A DNA stretch of 64,000 nt from Aequorivita sublithincola DSM 14238 (GCF_000265385.1 NC_018013.1:895001-959000), one strand, 5' to 3'; shown: positions 36,259 through 46,384, numbered from the stretch's first letter. A program made the numbers and translations. Notes: generated by a model not told the origin, from the sequence alone.

Positions 36259-36795
36259 TTAGTGGTCGTGCTCATTTTCAATTAAACTAATCTCTGATGC
36301 GCCTGTATCATACAAGAATTTTGAAAGCTTCTCTACATCGTGGTTGTCCGCATCAACTTCCATTAAAAAACGGTCATCTGTGGTACGTGGATCAGGATTT
36401 TCTGCCTTTTTGAATGGCCATAGCTTACTTCTCATATAAAAAGTGATTACCATTAAATGCCCAGCAAAAAATACAGTAAGCTCAAACATAATAGGTATAA
36501 AGGTCGGCATGTTTTGGTAGAACGTAAAACTTGGTTTACCCCCTATGTTTTGTGGCCAATCATCAATCATCATATAATTCATCATCGCCATAGCAACAGC
36601 CAAACCAACCAAACCATAAAGAAATGAGGTTATGGCAATTCGAGTTGGCGCCAACCCTACAGCGTGATCCAAACCATGCACGGGGAAAGGTGTAAATACC
36701 TCCGAAATATGATAGTTTGCCGCACGTGTTTGTTTAACGGCCTGCATCAACAGGTCATCGTCTGTATAAATTGCGTGTATCTTTGTTGCAGCCAT
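36259..36795 (-). CDS. actD: Alternative Complex III subunit ActD (DUF3341)
   Basis: The start is placed at ATG 36795 (MAATKIHAIY), giving 178 residues with no overlap with actC. It has two central membrane helices (about residues 55-75 and 95-118) and hydrophilic ends, the DUF3341 pattern of ActD, with the HDAVGLAPTRIA-like segment before the first helix. It is structural and lacks redox cofactors. It follows actC by two bases and precedes actE, the standard order. Confidence 0.93.
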   Translation of the reverse strand: MAATKIHAIYTDDDLLMQAVKQTRAANYHISEVFTPFPVHGLDHAVGLAPTRIAITSFLYGLVGLAVAMAMMNYMMIDDWPQNIGGKPSFTFYQNMPTFIPIMFELTVFFAGHLMVITFYMRSKLWPFKKAENPDPRTTDDRFLMEVDADNHDVEKLSKFLYDTGASEISLIENEHDH

Positions 36796-36797
36796 AA

Positions 36798-38600
36798 TTA
36801 GTTTTTGTTTTTTAATAGTAGTGCTTGTCCAGCCCAATCGTCGCGTTTGGCTCTTCCTGGGAAATCACTAATTATCTCATCCAATAAATCGTATTCGCGG
36901 TCGGTCATTCTACTTACCTGCTCAAAGGTGAAAATACCTAACTGATGGAGTTTTTGTTCCATAATAGGACCAACTCCTCTAATTTTCTTAAGATTATCTT
37001 GCTTTTGAACTGCCGGATCAAAAGTACCCACTCTGCTAAGTAAGTTATCAATTTTTCCTTTATGAAATTCGTAATCAACTACATTGTTTTCAACATCTTC
37101 ATCTTCTGCATCATCAAAAACAGTATCAAAATGTTTTCCTTCCACGTTAGAGGCTGGTCCAGCATCTGCAGGATATTCTTCTACAGTTTGTACGTGACTT
37201 GCATCGTCACCGTGCTCGGCTCGTAATCTTTTGAAAGATTCACCAGAAGACTTCAAGATTGTTTTTACCTCTGCTTGTGCAATCACAGGGAAAGTACGAG
37301 CATAAAGAAGGAAAAGAACAAAGAAGAAACCAATGGTTCCCATAAACGTTCCTATATCTACAAAGGTAGGTTGAAACATAGCCCAAGAAGAAGTTAATCT
37401 ATCTTTTGTAATGTTAACCACAATAATATCAAAACGTTCAAACCACATTCCTATATTAATGATTAATGCTACGAAGAATGTATACATAATATTTCTTCTT
37501 AAAGCTTTTACCCAAAGTGTAAGAGGCACAATAAAGTTACAAGTTATCAATGCCCAGAATGCCCACCAATAGGGCCCTGTCGCAGCACCGAAGGATAAAT
37601 AGGTGTAATTTTCATAAGGCACACCAGAATACCAACCTATAAAGAACTCTATAGCATAAGCAACGGTTACAATTCCACCAGTTAGTAGAATAACCTTATT
37701 CATATATTCAATATGTAAAACTGTAATGTAGCTTTCTAAGTGCGAAACTTTTCGCATAATAATAAGAAGTGTTTGCACCATTGCAAACCCAGAGAAAATT
37801 GCACCTGCCACAAAATAAGGCGGATAAATGGTACTGTGCCATCCTGGAACTACTGAAGTAGCAAAGTCAAAGGATACAATAGTGTGTACCGAAAGCACCA
37901 AAGGAGTTGCTAAACCTGCCAAAACAAGTGAAACTTCTTCAAAACGTTGCCAGTCTTTTACGCGACCACTCCATCCGAAACTTAGGATTCCGTATATTTT
38001 CTTTTGAAAAGGGCTATCCGTTCTATCGCGAATCATCGCAAAATCAGGAAGCAATCCTGTCCACCAAAATACTAATGATATAGAAAGATACGTTGAAATT
38101 GCAAATACATCCCAAAGCAATGGCGAGTTGAAGTTTACCCAAAGCGAACCAAATTGATTCGGAATAGGAAGTACCCAATATGCCAACCATGGACGACCCA
38201 TGTGAATAATCGGAAATAAACCTGCTTGTACAACTGCGAAGATTGTCATTGCCTCGGCAGAGCGGTTAACGGCCATTCTCCATTTTTGACGGAAAAGCAA
38301 CAATACCGCTGAAATCAATGTTCCGGCGTGACCAATACCTACCCACCAAACGAAGTTAGTAATATCCCAAGCCCATCCAACGGTCTTGTTCAATCCCCAA
38401 ACCCCAATTCCTGTTGAGATGGTATAGATGATGCAACCCAATCCCCATAAAAATGCTACAAGGGCAATGGTAAAAACAATCCACCAAGATTTATTGGCCT
38501 TTCCCAGAACGGGTGCCCCAACATCTACACTGATGTCATGATAGGACTTTTCTCCCAGAACCAAAGGCTCTCTTATAGGTGCTTCGTAATGTGACGACAT
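36798..38600 (-). CDS. actC: Alternative Complex III membrane subunit ActC with helix-hairpin-helix tail
   Basis: A 600-residue NrfD/PsrC-family protein. About ten membrane helices span residues ~40-440 and include the quinol-site region (WWVGIGHAGTLISA, MGRPWLAYW). After an acidic stretch, the last ~80 residues form a soluble domain LKKIRGVGPIMEQKL...GRAKRDDWAGQA, a helix-hairpin-helix module of the type seen at the ends of some NuoE and ribosomal L21-like proteins. That tail makes it longer than the ~470 residues I remember for ActC. ActC passes electrons from menaquinol to the ActB clusters and may pump protons. Confidence 0.93.
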   Translation of the reverse strand: MSSHYEAPIREPLVLGEKSYHDISVDVGAPVLGKANKSWWIVFTIALVAFLWGLGCIIYTISTGIGVWGLNKTVGWAWDITNFVWWVGIGHAGTLISAVLLLFRQKWRMAVNRSAEAMTIFAVVQAGLFPIIHMGRPWLAYWVLPIPNQFGSLWVNFNSPLLWDVFAISTYLSISLVFWWTGLLPDFAMIRDRTDSPFQKKIYGILSFGWSGRVKDWQRFEEVSLVLAGLATPLVLSVHTIVSFDFATSVVPGWHSTIYPPYFVAGAIFSGFAMVQTLLIIMRKVSHLESYITVLHIEYMNKVILLTGGIVTVAYAIEFFIGWYSGVPYENYTYLSFGAATGPYWWAFWALITCNFIVPLTLWVKALRRNIMYTFFVALIINIGMWFERFDIIVVNITKDRLTSSWAMFQPTFVDIGTFMGTIGFFFVLFLLYARTFPVIAQAEVKTILKSSGESFKRLRAEHGDDASHVQTVEEYPADAGPASNVEGKHFDTVFDDAEDEDVENNVVDYEFHKGKIDNLLSRVGTFDPAVQKQDNLKKIRGVGPIMEQKLHQLGIFTFEQVSRMTDREYDLLDEIISDFPGRAKRDDWAGQALLLKNKN

Positions 38601-38637
38601 ATTTAATTCTTAAATAATTGGTTCTTGATTAAATTTT

Positions 38638-41600
38638 TTATGCTTCCGAAGTATTCTTCACAATCATGTGATAGAAAACATTCGGTTTTGTACCTACATT
38701 TTCCAAAAGATAATACATACGGTCATCGTTCTTCAACTTTAATATTTCGGATTCTTCATCATTTACATCTCCAAATACCATTGCTCCAGTTTCGCAGGCA
38801 CTTGAACAAGCTGTATGGAATTCACCATCTTTAATTGCTCTTCCATCACGCTTGGCATCGAGTATTGTTTTTTGAGTCATTTGGATACACATTGAACATT
38901 TCTCCATAACCCCACGAGAACGAACCACCACATCTGGGTTAAGCACCATTCTTCCAAGGTCATTGTTCATGTTGTAATCGAATTCATCATTTTCGTTATA
39001 TAAAAACCAGTTGAAACGACGTACTTTATAAGGACAGTTGTTTGCGCAATAACGCGTTCCCACACAACGGTTGTAGGCCATTTGGTTTTGTCCTTGGCGT
39101 CCGTGTGATGTTGCTGCTACAGGACAAACAGTTTCGCAAGGTGCGTGATTACAGTGCTGACACATAACTGGTTGGAAAGCAACTTGCGGATTTTCGTAAG
39201 CTGGTTGCTCTACCACATCATAAGCATCAAAAGCCGGAAGATTTTCTAACGTCTCAATTTCCTCTTGGAAAGTTTCACCAGCAGAATAATATCTATCAAT
39301 ACGCAACCAGTGCATATCGCGGAATTTTCTAACTTCATCTTTTCCAACTACAGGCACATTGTTTTCTGCGTGACAAGCAATAACACAAGCGCCACAACCA
39401 GTGCAAGCATTTAGATCTATGGAAAGATTGAAATGAGGCCCAACTGTATCATCAAAAGGACTCCAAATATCTGCCTTTTTATCACGAATCTCGATTGGAG
39501 CGTGATCATAATCCACAACTGGAACAGCATTCCACTCGCTTATATTTTTTGTGTTGAATATTTCTAAAGTAGTGTCCTTAATAATATCATTACTACGACC
39601 TGCCATAGTGCTCTGTAACTGAACACAAGCAAATTCGTGCGTTCCGCTTGTTTTTTCGATATTCACTTTTTGAACTTCTGAAAAGTTTTGATATAATGGA
39701 TATGCATTTAAGCCTGTCTGCATTTCTTCTTGAATAGCAGCAGTTTTACCATAACCTAAAGCCAAACCAACAGAACCTTTAGCCTGTCCTGGTTGGATGA
39801 TTACAGGAACTTTTTCCAATTTAACATTGCCCAATGTTATATTTACATAACTTCCGTTCAATGCACCGTTGGAAACGTGATAATTTTCAAGATCCAAAGC
39901 TTCTGCATCAGCTGCAGAAATAGTAAGATAGTTATCCCAAGATGCTCTAGTTATAGGGTCTGGAAATTCTTGCAACCAAGGGTTATTGGCTTGTTGTCCA
40001 TCTCCCAAACCAGTTGACGTATATAAAGTAAGTTCATAACCTCCTTCTTGAGAAAGAGCAGCAAAAGCACCATTAGAAGTACTTTGTTCCATTTCGCCAA
40101 CGCCTTCAGCAGCAGGATTTACTTCTTCCATTGTCATTTCAGCAGTACTCGCTAAAACCCCAGATTCCAAAGCTTTGTTCCAAGAACCTCCTTCTAAAAT
40201 AGAAGAAGTCCAATTCTCCTTTATATAATCGTAATATTTTTTTGAATTACCAGTCCATTGCAACAAACAGTCCTGAAATTGACGTGTGTTAAAAAGCGGA
40301 CGAATGGTTGGCTGAACAAGGCTATATGTGCCTTTTTTAATCTGTACATCACCCCAAGATTCTAGGTAATGTGGTGTTGCAGCAACCATTTTTGCCAAAG
40401 AAGCAGTTTCATCATGCTTCATTGAGAAGGCGAGACTCATTTCAAGTTTTTGATATGCTTCTGCGAATTCTTTATTATTTGGAAATGAATAAACTGGGTT
40501 TACACCAATTGTAATCAAACCTTTAATGCTTCCAGAAACAACGCCATTAATAACGTTCATCACTTCGCTATTGCTTCCTTTTCTGGTAAGCAATGGCTTA
40601 TTAACGTCTAGCGCTTCACTATTAGCATTAAAACTTAAAGCCAAAGTTTGTGATTCAACGTCTGGTAAACTAGTTACTAATAATGCTCTGCTTCCAGCTT
40701 TTTGAAGTTGTGCTTTTGCTTTATTTACTGCATCAACGATATTTTCTGGCAAACCTGAAGCACTTCCTCCTGTCAATGCTTTCACAACCTGCATTTGTTG
40801 AGAAGGTGTTGCAAGAACACGTTTATCTGCTTTACCACCTGTTAGGGTTAAGTTAGCTTCAAACTGAACGTGTCTGGAAATTTTTCCGTTTTTAGGAACT
40901 CTACCTTTCGCGTAGCCTTTGCTGTAGCTTCCTCCTTGCCAATCTCCTAAGAAATCTGCACCAACAGAAACAATTACATCAGCTTTTGAAAAATCATAAT
41001 CTGGTAAAGCGCGAGCTCCGTATTTATTTTGAAAAGCGTCCAAAGCACCTGAACAAGAAACGGTGTCATAAACAACGTGACGTATGTTTGGATACTTAGC
41101 GGTAAATTCTGAAATTAATTTTGAAGCAGATGGACTTGCAAATGTTTGCGTAAGAAGAACAACATCCTTTCCAAGCATTTCATTCATCTTCTGCGCAACA
41201 GCAGTATCAAATTCTGTCCAGCTAACTTCAGCACCGTCCACCATTGGGCCGGTTAATCTGTTTTTATCATATAATGAAAGAACCGAAGCATGTACTCGTC
41301 CGTTTACGCTACCTCCGTTCACTGCTAAATCATTTCTTTCAATCTTAATAGGACGACCTTCACGTGTTTTAACCAAAACATTAGCGAAATCGAAACCATC
41401 GGCCATTGTTGAAGCGTAGTAGTTTGCTACTCCAGGAACAATTTCATCCGGCAAAACAACGTACGGAATTGATTTAACCACAGGTCCTTCACAAGCAGCC
41501 AAAGTTGCAGCAGCTGTAGAAAAACCTACATATTTTAAGAAATCACGACGTGTGGTTGAAGAAGATTCCAACGCACCTTTATTGCTAAGAAATTCGTCCG

Positions 41601-41703
41601 TTGGTATTTCGGTTACAAATTCATTGTCTTGTAGCGCCTTAACAATTGCGCTGTCTTCGTTCAGCTCCTCAACACTTTTCCAGTATTTCTTGTTTGATGC
41701 CAT
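38638..41703 (-). CDS. actB: Alternative Complex III iron-sulfur subunit ActB
   Basis: A 1021-residue fusion of a molybdopterin-oxidoreductase-like domain (no catalytic cofactor ligand expected in this family) with a C-terminal four-cluster ferredoxin domain. The Tat signal is TTRRDFLKYVGF, followed by LAACEG, which resembles a lipobox and suggests lipid anchoring. Cluster cysteines appear in CTGCGACVIAC, CQHCNHAPCETVCP, CVGTRYCANNCP and CSMCIQ...CSSAC. The subunit is periplasmic and relays electrons from the quinol site to the hemes of ActA and ActE. Confidence 0.95.
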   Translation of the reverse strand: MASNKKYWKSVEELNEDSAIVKALQDNEFVTEIPTDEFLSNKGALESSSTTRRDFLKYVGFSTAAATLAACEGPVVKSIPYVVLPDEIVPGVANYYASTMADGFDFANVLVKTREGRPIKIERNDLAVNGGSVNGRVHASVLSLYDKNRLTGPMVDGAEVSWTEFDTAVAQKMNEMLGKDVVLLTQTFASPSASKLISEFTAKYPNIRHVVYDTVSCSGALDAFQNKYGARALPDYDFSKADVIVSVGADFLGDWQGGSYSKGYAKGRVPKNGKISRHVQFEANLTLTGGKADKRVLATPSQQMQVVKALTGGSASGLPENIVDAVNKAKAQLQKAGSRALLVTSLPDVESQTLALSFNANSEALDVNKPLLTRKGSNSEVMNVINGVVSGSIKGLITIGVNPVYSFPNNKEFAEAYQKLEMSLAFSMKHDETASLAKMVAATPHYLESWGDVQIKKGTYSLVQPTIRPLFNTRQFQDCLLQWTGNSKKYYDYIKENWTSSILEGGSWNKALESGVLASTAEMTMEEVNPAAEGVGEMEQSTSNGAFAALSQEGGYELTLYTSTGLGDGQQANNPWLQEFPDPITRASWDNYLTISAADAEALDLENYHVSNGALNGSYVNITLGNVKLEKVPVIIQPGQAKGSVGLALGYGKTAAIQEEMQTGLNAYPLYQNFSEVQKVNIEKTSGTHEFACVQLQSTMAGRSNDIIKDTTLEIFNTKNISEWNAVPVVDYDHAPIEIRDKKADIWSPFDDTVGPHFNLSIDLNACTGCGACVIACHAENNVPVVGKDEVRKFRDMHWLRIDRYYSAGETFQEEIETLENLPAFDAYDVVEQPAYENPQVAFQPVMCQHCNHAPCETVCPVAATSHGRQGQNQMAYNRCVGTRYCANNCPYKVRRFNWFLYNENDEFDYNMNNDLGRMVLNPDVVVRSRGVMEKCSMCIQMTQKTILDAKRDGRAIKDGEFHTACSSACETGAMVFGDVNDEESEILKLKNDDRMYYLLENVGTKPNVFYHMIVKNTSEA

Positions 41704-41733
41704 ATTAGTATATGTAATAATCTTTTTAATTAA

Positions 41734-43056
41734 TTAATAGTGACATTTGCCACATTCAATCCCGCCCATTTCGGCGATTGTAAGTTTTTCAACACCATAC
41801 TTTTTAGAAAGCTCTTCGTGTATTTTGGCGTAATATTCATTGTTTTCCAGATTCACGTTGGTTTCTTTATGGCAACTAATACACCATCCCATTGTAAGTG
41901 GCGCAAACTGCTCAACAATTTCCATTTCTTGGATTTCACCGTGACAAGTTTGACAAGCCACACCAGCAACAGTTACGTGTTGAGAATGGTTGAAATAAAC
42001 AAAATCTGGAAGGTTATGAATTCGAACCCATTTAACCGGTTCTGTTTTTCCGGTGTATGCTTGATTTTCGGCGTCCCAACCTACAGCTTTGTAGAGTTTG
42101 GCAATTTCGCCATCGTAAAATTCTTTTGAGTATTCTTCTGTAGCTGTTTCTGGAGCAACCTCTCCAATATTTTTGTGGCAGTTCATACAAACATTCAAAG
42201 AAGGAATTCCTGAGTGTTTACTTTTTCTCGCCGAACTGTGGCAATAATTACAATCTATTTGGTTATCGCCAGCGTGAATTCTATGTGAATAATGAATTGG
42301 TTGAACCGGAGCATATCCTTGATCAATCCCAACTTGCATTAAAAATCCCCAAACAAAATAAGATGCCGAAAGCAATAAAAATAGAGATACTACCAAAACC
42401 AAGAATTGATTCTGCACAAAAGCCTTCCAAATAGGAGTGCGTTTTTCTTTTACTTCACTTTCGTAAACAACGCCGTTGGCTTCAGCTATTCTTTTTAATG
42501 TATTTGTAACCAAATAAAGCATGATTACCAACAACAAAAAGATAAGCGCTAAAGCACCAATAATTAAGTTGTTTGAAGCACCATCCCCATTTCCTGTAGC
42601 AGCTGGAGCAGCTCCATCAGTTGCGGCTACAGCTGGCGCAGCCTTAGGTTGGCTGGTATAAGCCAGAATGTTATCTATATCAGTATCTGATAATGCCGGG
42701 AAAGAGGTCATTACCATTTTATTGTTCTCCTCAAAAATCTTTACTGCTTGCGCATCGCCTGAAGCAATAAGACCTTGACTATTTTTTATCCACTTGTGCA
42801 ACCATTCGCGATCAAATTTATCAGCCACACCTCTAAGAGCGGGACCAACTGCTTTTTTGTCCAATTTATGACAGGCCGCACAATTAGCCTTAAATAAAGC
42901 TTCGCCGGCCGCAGCATCACCACCCGAACTAGCAGCAGCGGCCGTAGCCTCTGCAGGTTCATCCTGAGAATATATGGTAGTTGAAAAAGTTAGTAAAAAC
43001 ACTAACAGAAGAAGCGGCAATTTTGAGCGTAGATGTATAAAATTCACCTTTTTCAT
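41734..43056 (-). CDS. actA: Alternative Complex III multiheme cytochrome c ActA, fused to a monoheme domain
   Basis: A 440-residue cytochrome c. After a signal peptide, residues ~45-135 are a class I monoheme domain (CAACH, with a MVMTSFP methionine), followed by an Ala/Gly linker, two membrane helices (about 160-185 and 215-235) and the pentaheme ActA region with CNYCH, CMNCH, CQTCH, CISCH and CGKCH, ending at the last motif. That gives six heme sites in all. The N-terminal monoheme domain may replace a separate cytochrome. It is the first gene of the act-cta operon with a promoter about 90 bases upstream. Confidence 0.93.
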   Translation of the reverse strand: MKKVNFIHLRSKLPLLLLVFLLTFSTTIYSQDEPAEATAAAASSGGDAAAGEALFKANCAACHKLDKKAVGPALRGVADKFDREWLHKWIKNSQGLIASGDAQAVKIFEENNKMVMTSFPALSDTDIDNILAYTSQPKAAPAVAATDGAAPAATGNGDGASNNLIIGALALIFLLLVIMLYLVTNTLKRIAEANGVVYESEVKEKRTPIWKAFVQNQFLVLVVSLFLLLSASYFVWGFLMQVGIDQGYAPVQPIHYSHRIHAGDNQIDCNYCHSSARKSKHSGIPSLNVCMNCHKNIGEVAPETATEEYSKEFYDGEIAKLYKAVGWDAENQAYTGKTEPVKWVRIHNLPDFVYFNHSQHVTVAGVACQTCHGEIQEMEIVEQFAPLTMGWCISCHKETNVNLENNEYYAKIHEELSKKYGVEKLTIAEMGGIECGKCHY

Positions 43057-43147
43057 ACTAATTGTTAAATTATAGTCGATTGTTTGGAACAGAAATAGTT
43101 ATGAATAATTGTAAGCCAAAACGCATTCTATTCTGCAAATAAAGGAG

Positions 43148-43155
43148 CAAAAATA
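43148..43155 (-). promoter_or_regulatory. -7 element of the act-cta operon
   Basis: TATTTTTG on the minus strand about 90 bases before actA. TTTG occurs 25 bases further upstream, slightly longer than the usual gap. This single promoter would serve actABCDEF-ctaCD. Confidence 0.4.
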
Positions 43156-43226
43156 CACTATAAAGTCGATTTTGAAAATGCAAACAAAGTGTTAACTATT
43201 AATTTATATCTGTTCTAAATAATAAT

Positions 43227-43261
43227 TTTGCGCTTAGCGAAGTTATTAAGTTTTACATTTG
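43227..43261 (+). promoter_or_regulatory. Promoter of the SPOR gene
   Basis: TTTG (43227-43230) and TACATTTG (43254-43261) are 23 bases apart, a good Bacteroidota -33/-7 pair, 18 bases before the ATG at 43280. Confidence 0.55.
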
Positions 43262-43279
43262 CACTAAAGATACGTTTAT

Positions 43280-43675
43280 ATGAATTTAAGAACCTTCCCC
43301 AAACTTTTTATTGCCAGCATTTTAATACTATTTGTTTCCGCAACAAGTTTTGCGCAAACTGCAACGCTAACGGTAAATCAAGATTCAAAAATAACGCAAC
43401 TGCTTAATTTGAAGAAAGGGCTGGAAAAGGATAATAAGCTTTCAGACGGATACACCATTCAATTGTATTACGGAGAATTGGACAAAGCAAACCAAATTTT
43501 AAGCAAGTATCGTGGCAGTTTCAGCCATTGGCCAGCTTCCATTGGGTATGAAACACCTAATTTTAAGGTTTGGGCAGGTAATTTTTCTACTCGTATAGAA
43601 GCTGAACGTGCATTGATTGAAATTCAAAAAAGCTTTTCTTCTGCTTTTATTTTGAAACCTGAAAGACGGAAATAG
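43280..43675 (+). CDS. SPOR domain-containing secreted protein
   Basis: A 131-residue exported protein with a signal peptide (to about residue 26, SFAQ) and one C-terminal SPOR domain of ~75 residues (GYTIQLYYGELDKANQIL ... FKVWAGNFSTRIEAERAL). SPOR domains bind peptidoglycan stripped of stem peptides, so it probably sits at the division site or cell wall. It is monocistronic, divergent from actA and convergent with the DUF5916 gene four bases away. Confidence 0.88.
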   Translation: MNLRTFPKLFIASILILFVSATSFAQTATLTVNQDSKITQLLNLKKGLEKDNKLSDGYTIQLYYGELDKANQILSKYRGSFSHWPASIGYETPNFKVWAGNFSTRIEAERALIEIQKSFSSAFILKPERRK

Positions 43676-43679
43676 CATT

Positions 43680-46187
43680 TTACCTTCTTAGATTGCTTTC
43701 TGTTGAAAAAGCTGATCTATTCATTTTTTCATTCCGTAAACTTTCGTCAATATCTTTTAATTTGTCTTTTGGGCCAAACCAATTTTTAACTCTGTTGTAG
43801 TCCAAATAGTAACTTATGCGCAAGGAAAGACTGTTAAGCTGCGGTTCATCGAATAAATTCCTGAAATTGTTTAAAATATTTACGCGTGAATCACCAATAT
43901 AGCTATCCATTGCATTCCTATATAAGAGGGTGAGTTGGCTTCCTGGCGCAAACCACCAAGAATACCGCAAGTCTATGTTCCAACTGTTGTAAGTGGCATT
44001 TTGACTTTCATTGTAAACAGTATTTTCTATTAATTCGCCATCGTTTTGCAAGATTAAAAACTGACTGTATTCCACTTCAGAATAATAATGACGGAAAGCT
44101 AGATTGAGCGCCATCTTATTATTAAAAATATACTGGGATTCCAACGAATTTATAAACGTATTCCTGTCGCGCTTTCCGAAAATAATTTCTTCATTAAGCA
44201 AATCAACAAAACCTTCTTCTTTGTCAGAAAGTATCACATTGGAATTAAGATACAGTTTCCATTTATCTGAAACACGGTATTGCGGTTTAAATTCAAAACT
44301 TAGCTCCCCACGACCTGCTTCATTGTACTTATACCAATCAACATTGACATCTATCGCCAATTTTTTTCTGTAATCTGTAGAAAACCACGCCCAAGGATTA
44401 TAATAATCCGGCACTTTTACATAGCTACCTTCCACGCGAGGTTCGTAAATATTATTGGTCCCGAAAGGTGTCATTTCAAAACCACCACCGAAGTTGAAGA
44501 ATTTCTTTGTAGTAAAGCTGGAATTGAAGTTGAAAATAAAGTTACTGTAAAGATCGGTCTCCAACCTTCGGATATAAATTAAGTTGAAGTTTAGATTCAA
44601 ATTATTCAAAAATCCTTTAGGCTGAAGGTATCGATATCCGTAGTATCCAGAATAATTTATAAAATTTGTTTCGCTTGAATATCCTAGATCATTAATATCA
44701 TACTCTTTTGTTCTGAAGTTTATTTCACCTGAAACTCTGTGTTTTCCATTTATTTTGGCCATACCAGCGCCGCCTTCCATTCCAAATTTGGTTACATCTT
44801 CTTTTACCCAACTTCCTTCTACATTAGCAATATAGTTTAAGGTGTTTTTCTTATTCGTTAAATCCAAATAAAGTCCGGTGGCATTTGCATCCCGAAAATT
44901 GCCTTCGCGGATAACGTTTGTGTTTACAAATGACACGGAAGAATTATCGCCGAAACGTTGGTCCAAAACGAAAATATTATAGTTTGCCAATGGCTCTACT
45001 AGCTCTTTTCTGGTTTCATTTGTTTCTGTATTCCTAATATTGGCGTAGGTTCTTTCTGTAATTGCATTAAAAATGCCAATTCCCAAATTTCCGTCTGTTC
45101 TACCTGAAATTTTAAAAGCATTTATAAGATCTACGGAAGAAGGATAATTTTCAATTTCTTCATTTTCAGAAAGATTTGGGTATGCTGAAGGAAAGCCGCC
45201 CACCCTTCTTGAATAAAAAAGATTTCCTTTTGTGAAAAGTTCCGTTCCTTCAGTGAAAAAGCCGCGATTTTCTTCATATTGCGTTTCAAAAGCTGAAAGG
45301 TTCAGAACTTCATTATCAAACTTAGACTGTCCAAAATCTGGAATCAAAATCATATCTAGCGTAAAAGCATCGTTGATTCCGTACTTTAAGTCCATTCCAC
45401 CATTAAAAATGGTCTTGGTCGCGCCGTCATAATCATTTACATAGGCCGAAATATAAGGCTGAAAAGAAAGCCTTGTTGGTGATTGCACATTTTCAATTCC
45501 ATAGATTTCGCCATCATAAATAGAGTATTCACCTTTGGTATTGTCTATTGGGCTCCAAGTATATCTGGTTCTTGAACGCCGAAATTCCCTTTCCATATTT
45601 AAGCCCCACAACTGCGCATTTTTCTTTGGAAATCTTACTTCAGAATAAGGAATGAAAATTTCCGCTACCCAGCCATCGTCATTTATTTGAACGGCGCTGT
45701 ACCAGATTCCGTTCCATGAAGAATCCTCATTACCATTCGTCATTTTTGCATCATATTGAACGCCGGCAGCGGTAACTATAAACTGTAAACTTTGCTGCCT
45801 GTCATTATACCCATTAAGAAGTACGAAGAAAAAATCATCATTTCCAATTCCGTCTCTTTCTGTAAGCTCCTTTAAGATTTTATCGGGTTCTGGATCTTTC
45901 ATTGTTGCGCCGAAATAGATTCCTAAATCGTCATATACAATTTTCACATCCGTCTTTAAACTATCGGGAATTGGTTTTCCGTTGTTGGGCATGCGTTCCA
46001 CAAAATCTGTGGCGATTGGTGAGTTTTGCCATATAGCATCGTTTAAAATTCCATCTATTTTTGGAGCATCTGTTATACGCGGAATGGTTATTTTTTTTCT
46101 GGGAATGATATCAGAAGTTTGCCCGTTCATAGAAAATCCAACGGCTAAAAATGGTATTAGGAATAAGAGTCTTGAGAAAAAATTCAT
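43680..46187 (-). CDS. DUF5916 outer-membrane protein with N-terminal CBM9-like domain
   Basis: An 835-residue protein. Signal peptide MNFFSRLLFLIPFLAVGF to about residue 22, then a carbohydrate-binding family 9-like domain (PRITDAPKIDGILNDAIW ... WVAEIFIPYSEVRFP, to about residue 210), then a DUF5916 beta-barrel-like region of ~600 residues with LRLSYYLDYN-type strands near the end. The family is widespread in Bacteroidota; function is unknown, although association with the outer membrane is likely. It is a single gene. Confidence 0.85.
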   Translation of the reverse strand: MNFFSRLLFLIPFLAVGFSMNGQTSDIIPRKKITIPRITDAPKIDGILNDAIWQNSPIATDFVERMPNNGKPIPDSLKTDVKIVYDDLGIYFGATMKDPEPDKILKELTERDGIGNDDFFFVLLNGYNDRQQSLQFIVTAAGVQYDAKMTNGNEDSSWNGIWYSAVQINDDGWVAEIFIPYSEVRFPKKNAQLWGLNMEREFRRSRTRYTWSPIDNTKGEYSIYDGEIYGIENVQSPTRLSFQPYISAYVNDYDGATKTIFNGGMDLKYGINDAFTLDMILIPDFGQSKFDNEVLNLSAFETQYEENRGFFTEGTELFTKGNLFYSRRVGGFPSAYPNLSENEEIENYPSSVDLINAFKISGRTDGNLGIGIFNAITERTYANIRNTETNETRKELVEPLANYNIFVLDQRFGDNSSVSFVNTNVIREGNFRDANATGLYLDLTNKKNTLNYIANVEGSWVKEDVTKFGMEGGAGMAKINGKHRVSGEINFRTKEYDINDLGYSSETNFINYSGYYGYRYLQPKGFLNNLNLNFNLIYIRRLETDLYSNFIFNFNSSFTTKKFFNFGGGFEMTPFGTNNIYEPRVEGSYVKVPDYYNPWAWFSTDYRKKLAIDVNVDWYKYNEAGRGELSFEFKPQYRVSDKWKLYLNSNVILSDKEEGFVDLLNEEIIFGKRDRNTFINSLESQYIFNNKMALNLAFRHYYSEVEYSQFLILQNDGELIENTVYNESQNATYNSWNIDLRYSWWFAPGSQLTLLYRNAMDSYIGDSRVNILNNFRNLFDEPQLNSLSLRISYYLDYNRVKNWFGPKDKLKDIDESLRNEKMNRSAFSTESNLRR

Positions 46188-46281
46188 TTAGAAGGTTTCT
46201 TAATAGACACGCAAAAAAATAAAATGTTACAGCTCCATAACAATTTTGGTTAATCATTCTGAAGAAAGTAGATTGTTATAC

Positions 46282-46319
46282 CTACAAGGAGTCCCGCGAA
46301 AAGCGGGAGACGCCTTGCA
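46282..46319. repeat. Imperfect GC-rich inverted repeat
   Basis: CAAGG-a-GTCCCGC and its near complement GCGGGAGACGCCTTG form a hairpin around GAAAA. It has the look of a REP-like dispersed element and sits between the infB terminator and the DUF5916 gene. Confidence 0.5.
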
Positions 46320-46326
46320 GGAAACC

Positions 46327-46362
46327 AAAACGACCCAAAGAAACTAATCTTTAGGTCGTTTT
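46327..46362. terminator. Terminator of the rimP-nusA-infB operon
   Basis: AAAACGACC pairs with GGTCGTTTT and, inside, AAAG with CTTT around one mismatch. A- and T-runs at both ends allow termination of infB (minus strand) and possibly of the other direction. Confidence 0.8.
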
Positions 46363-46384
46363 AAAATTTATTTCAAAAATTGAA

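Noticed and set aside
38638..41703. Molybdenum-dependent enzyme at this locus
   Set aside because: The ActB fusion belongs to Alternative Complex III, whose molybdopterin-like domain is not expected to bind the cofactor; no MoCo genes are near.
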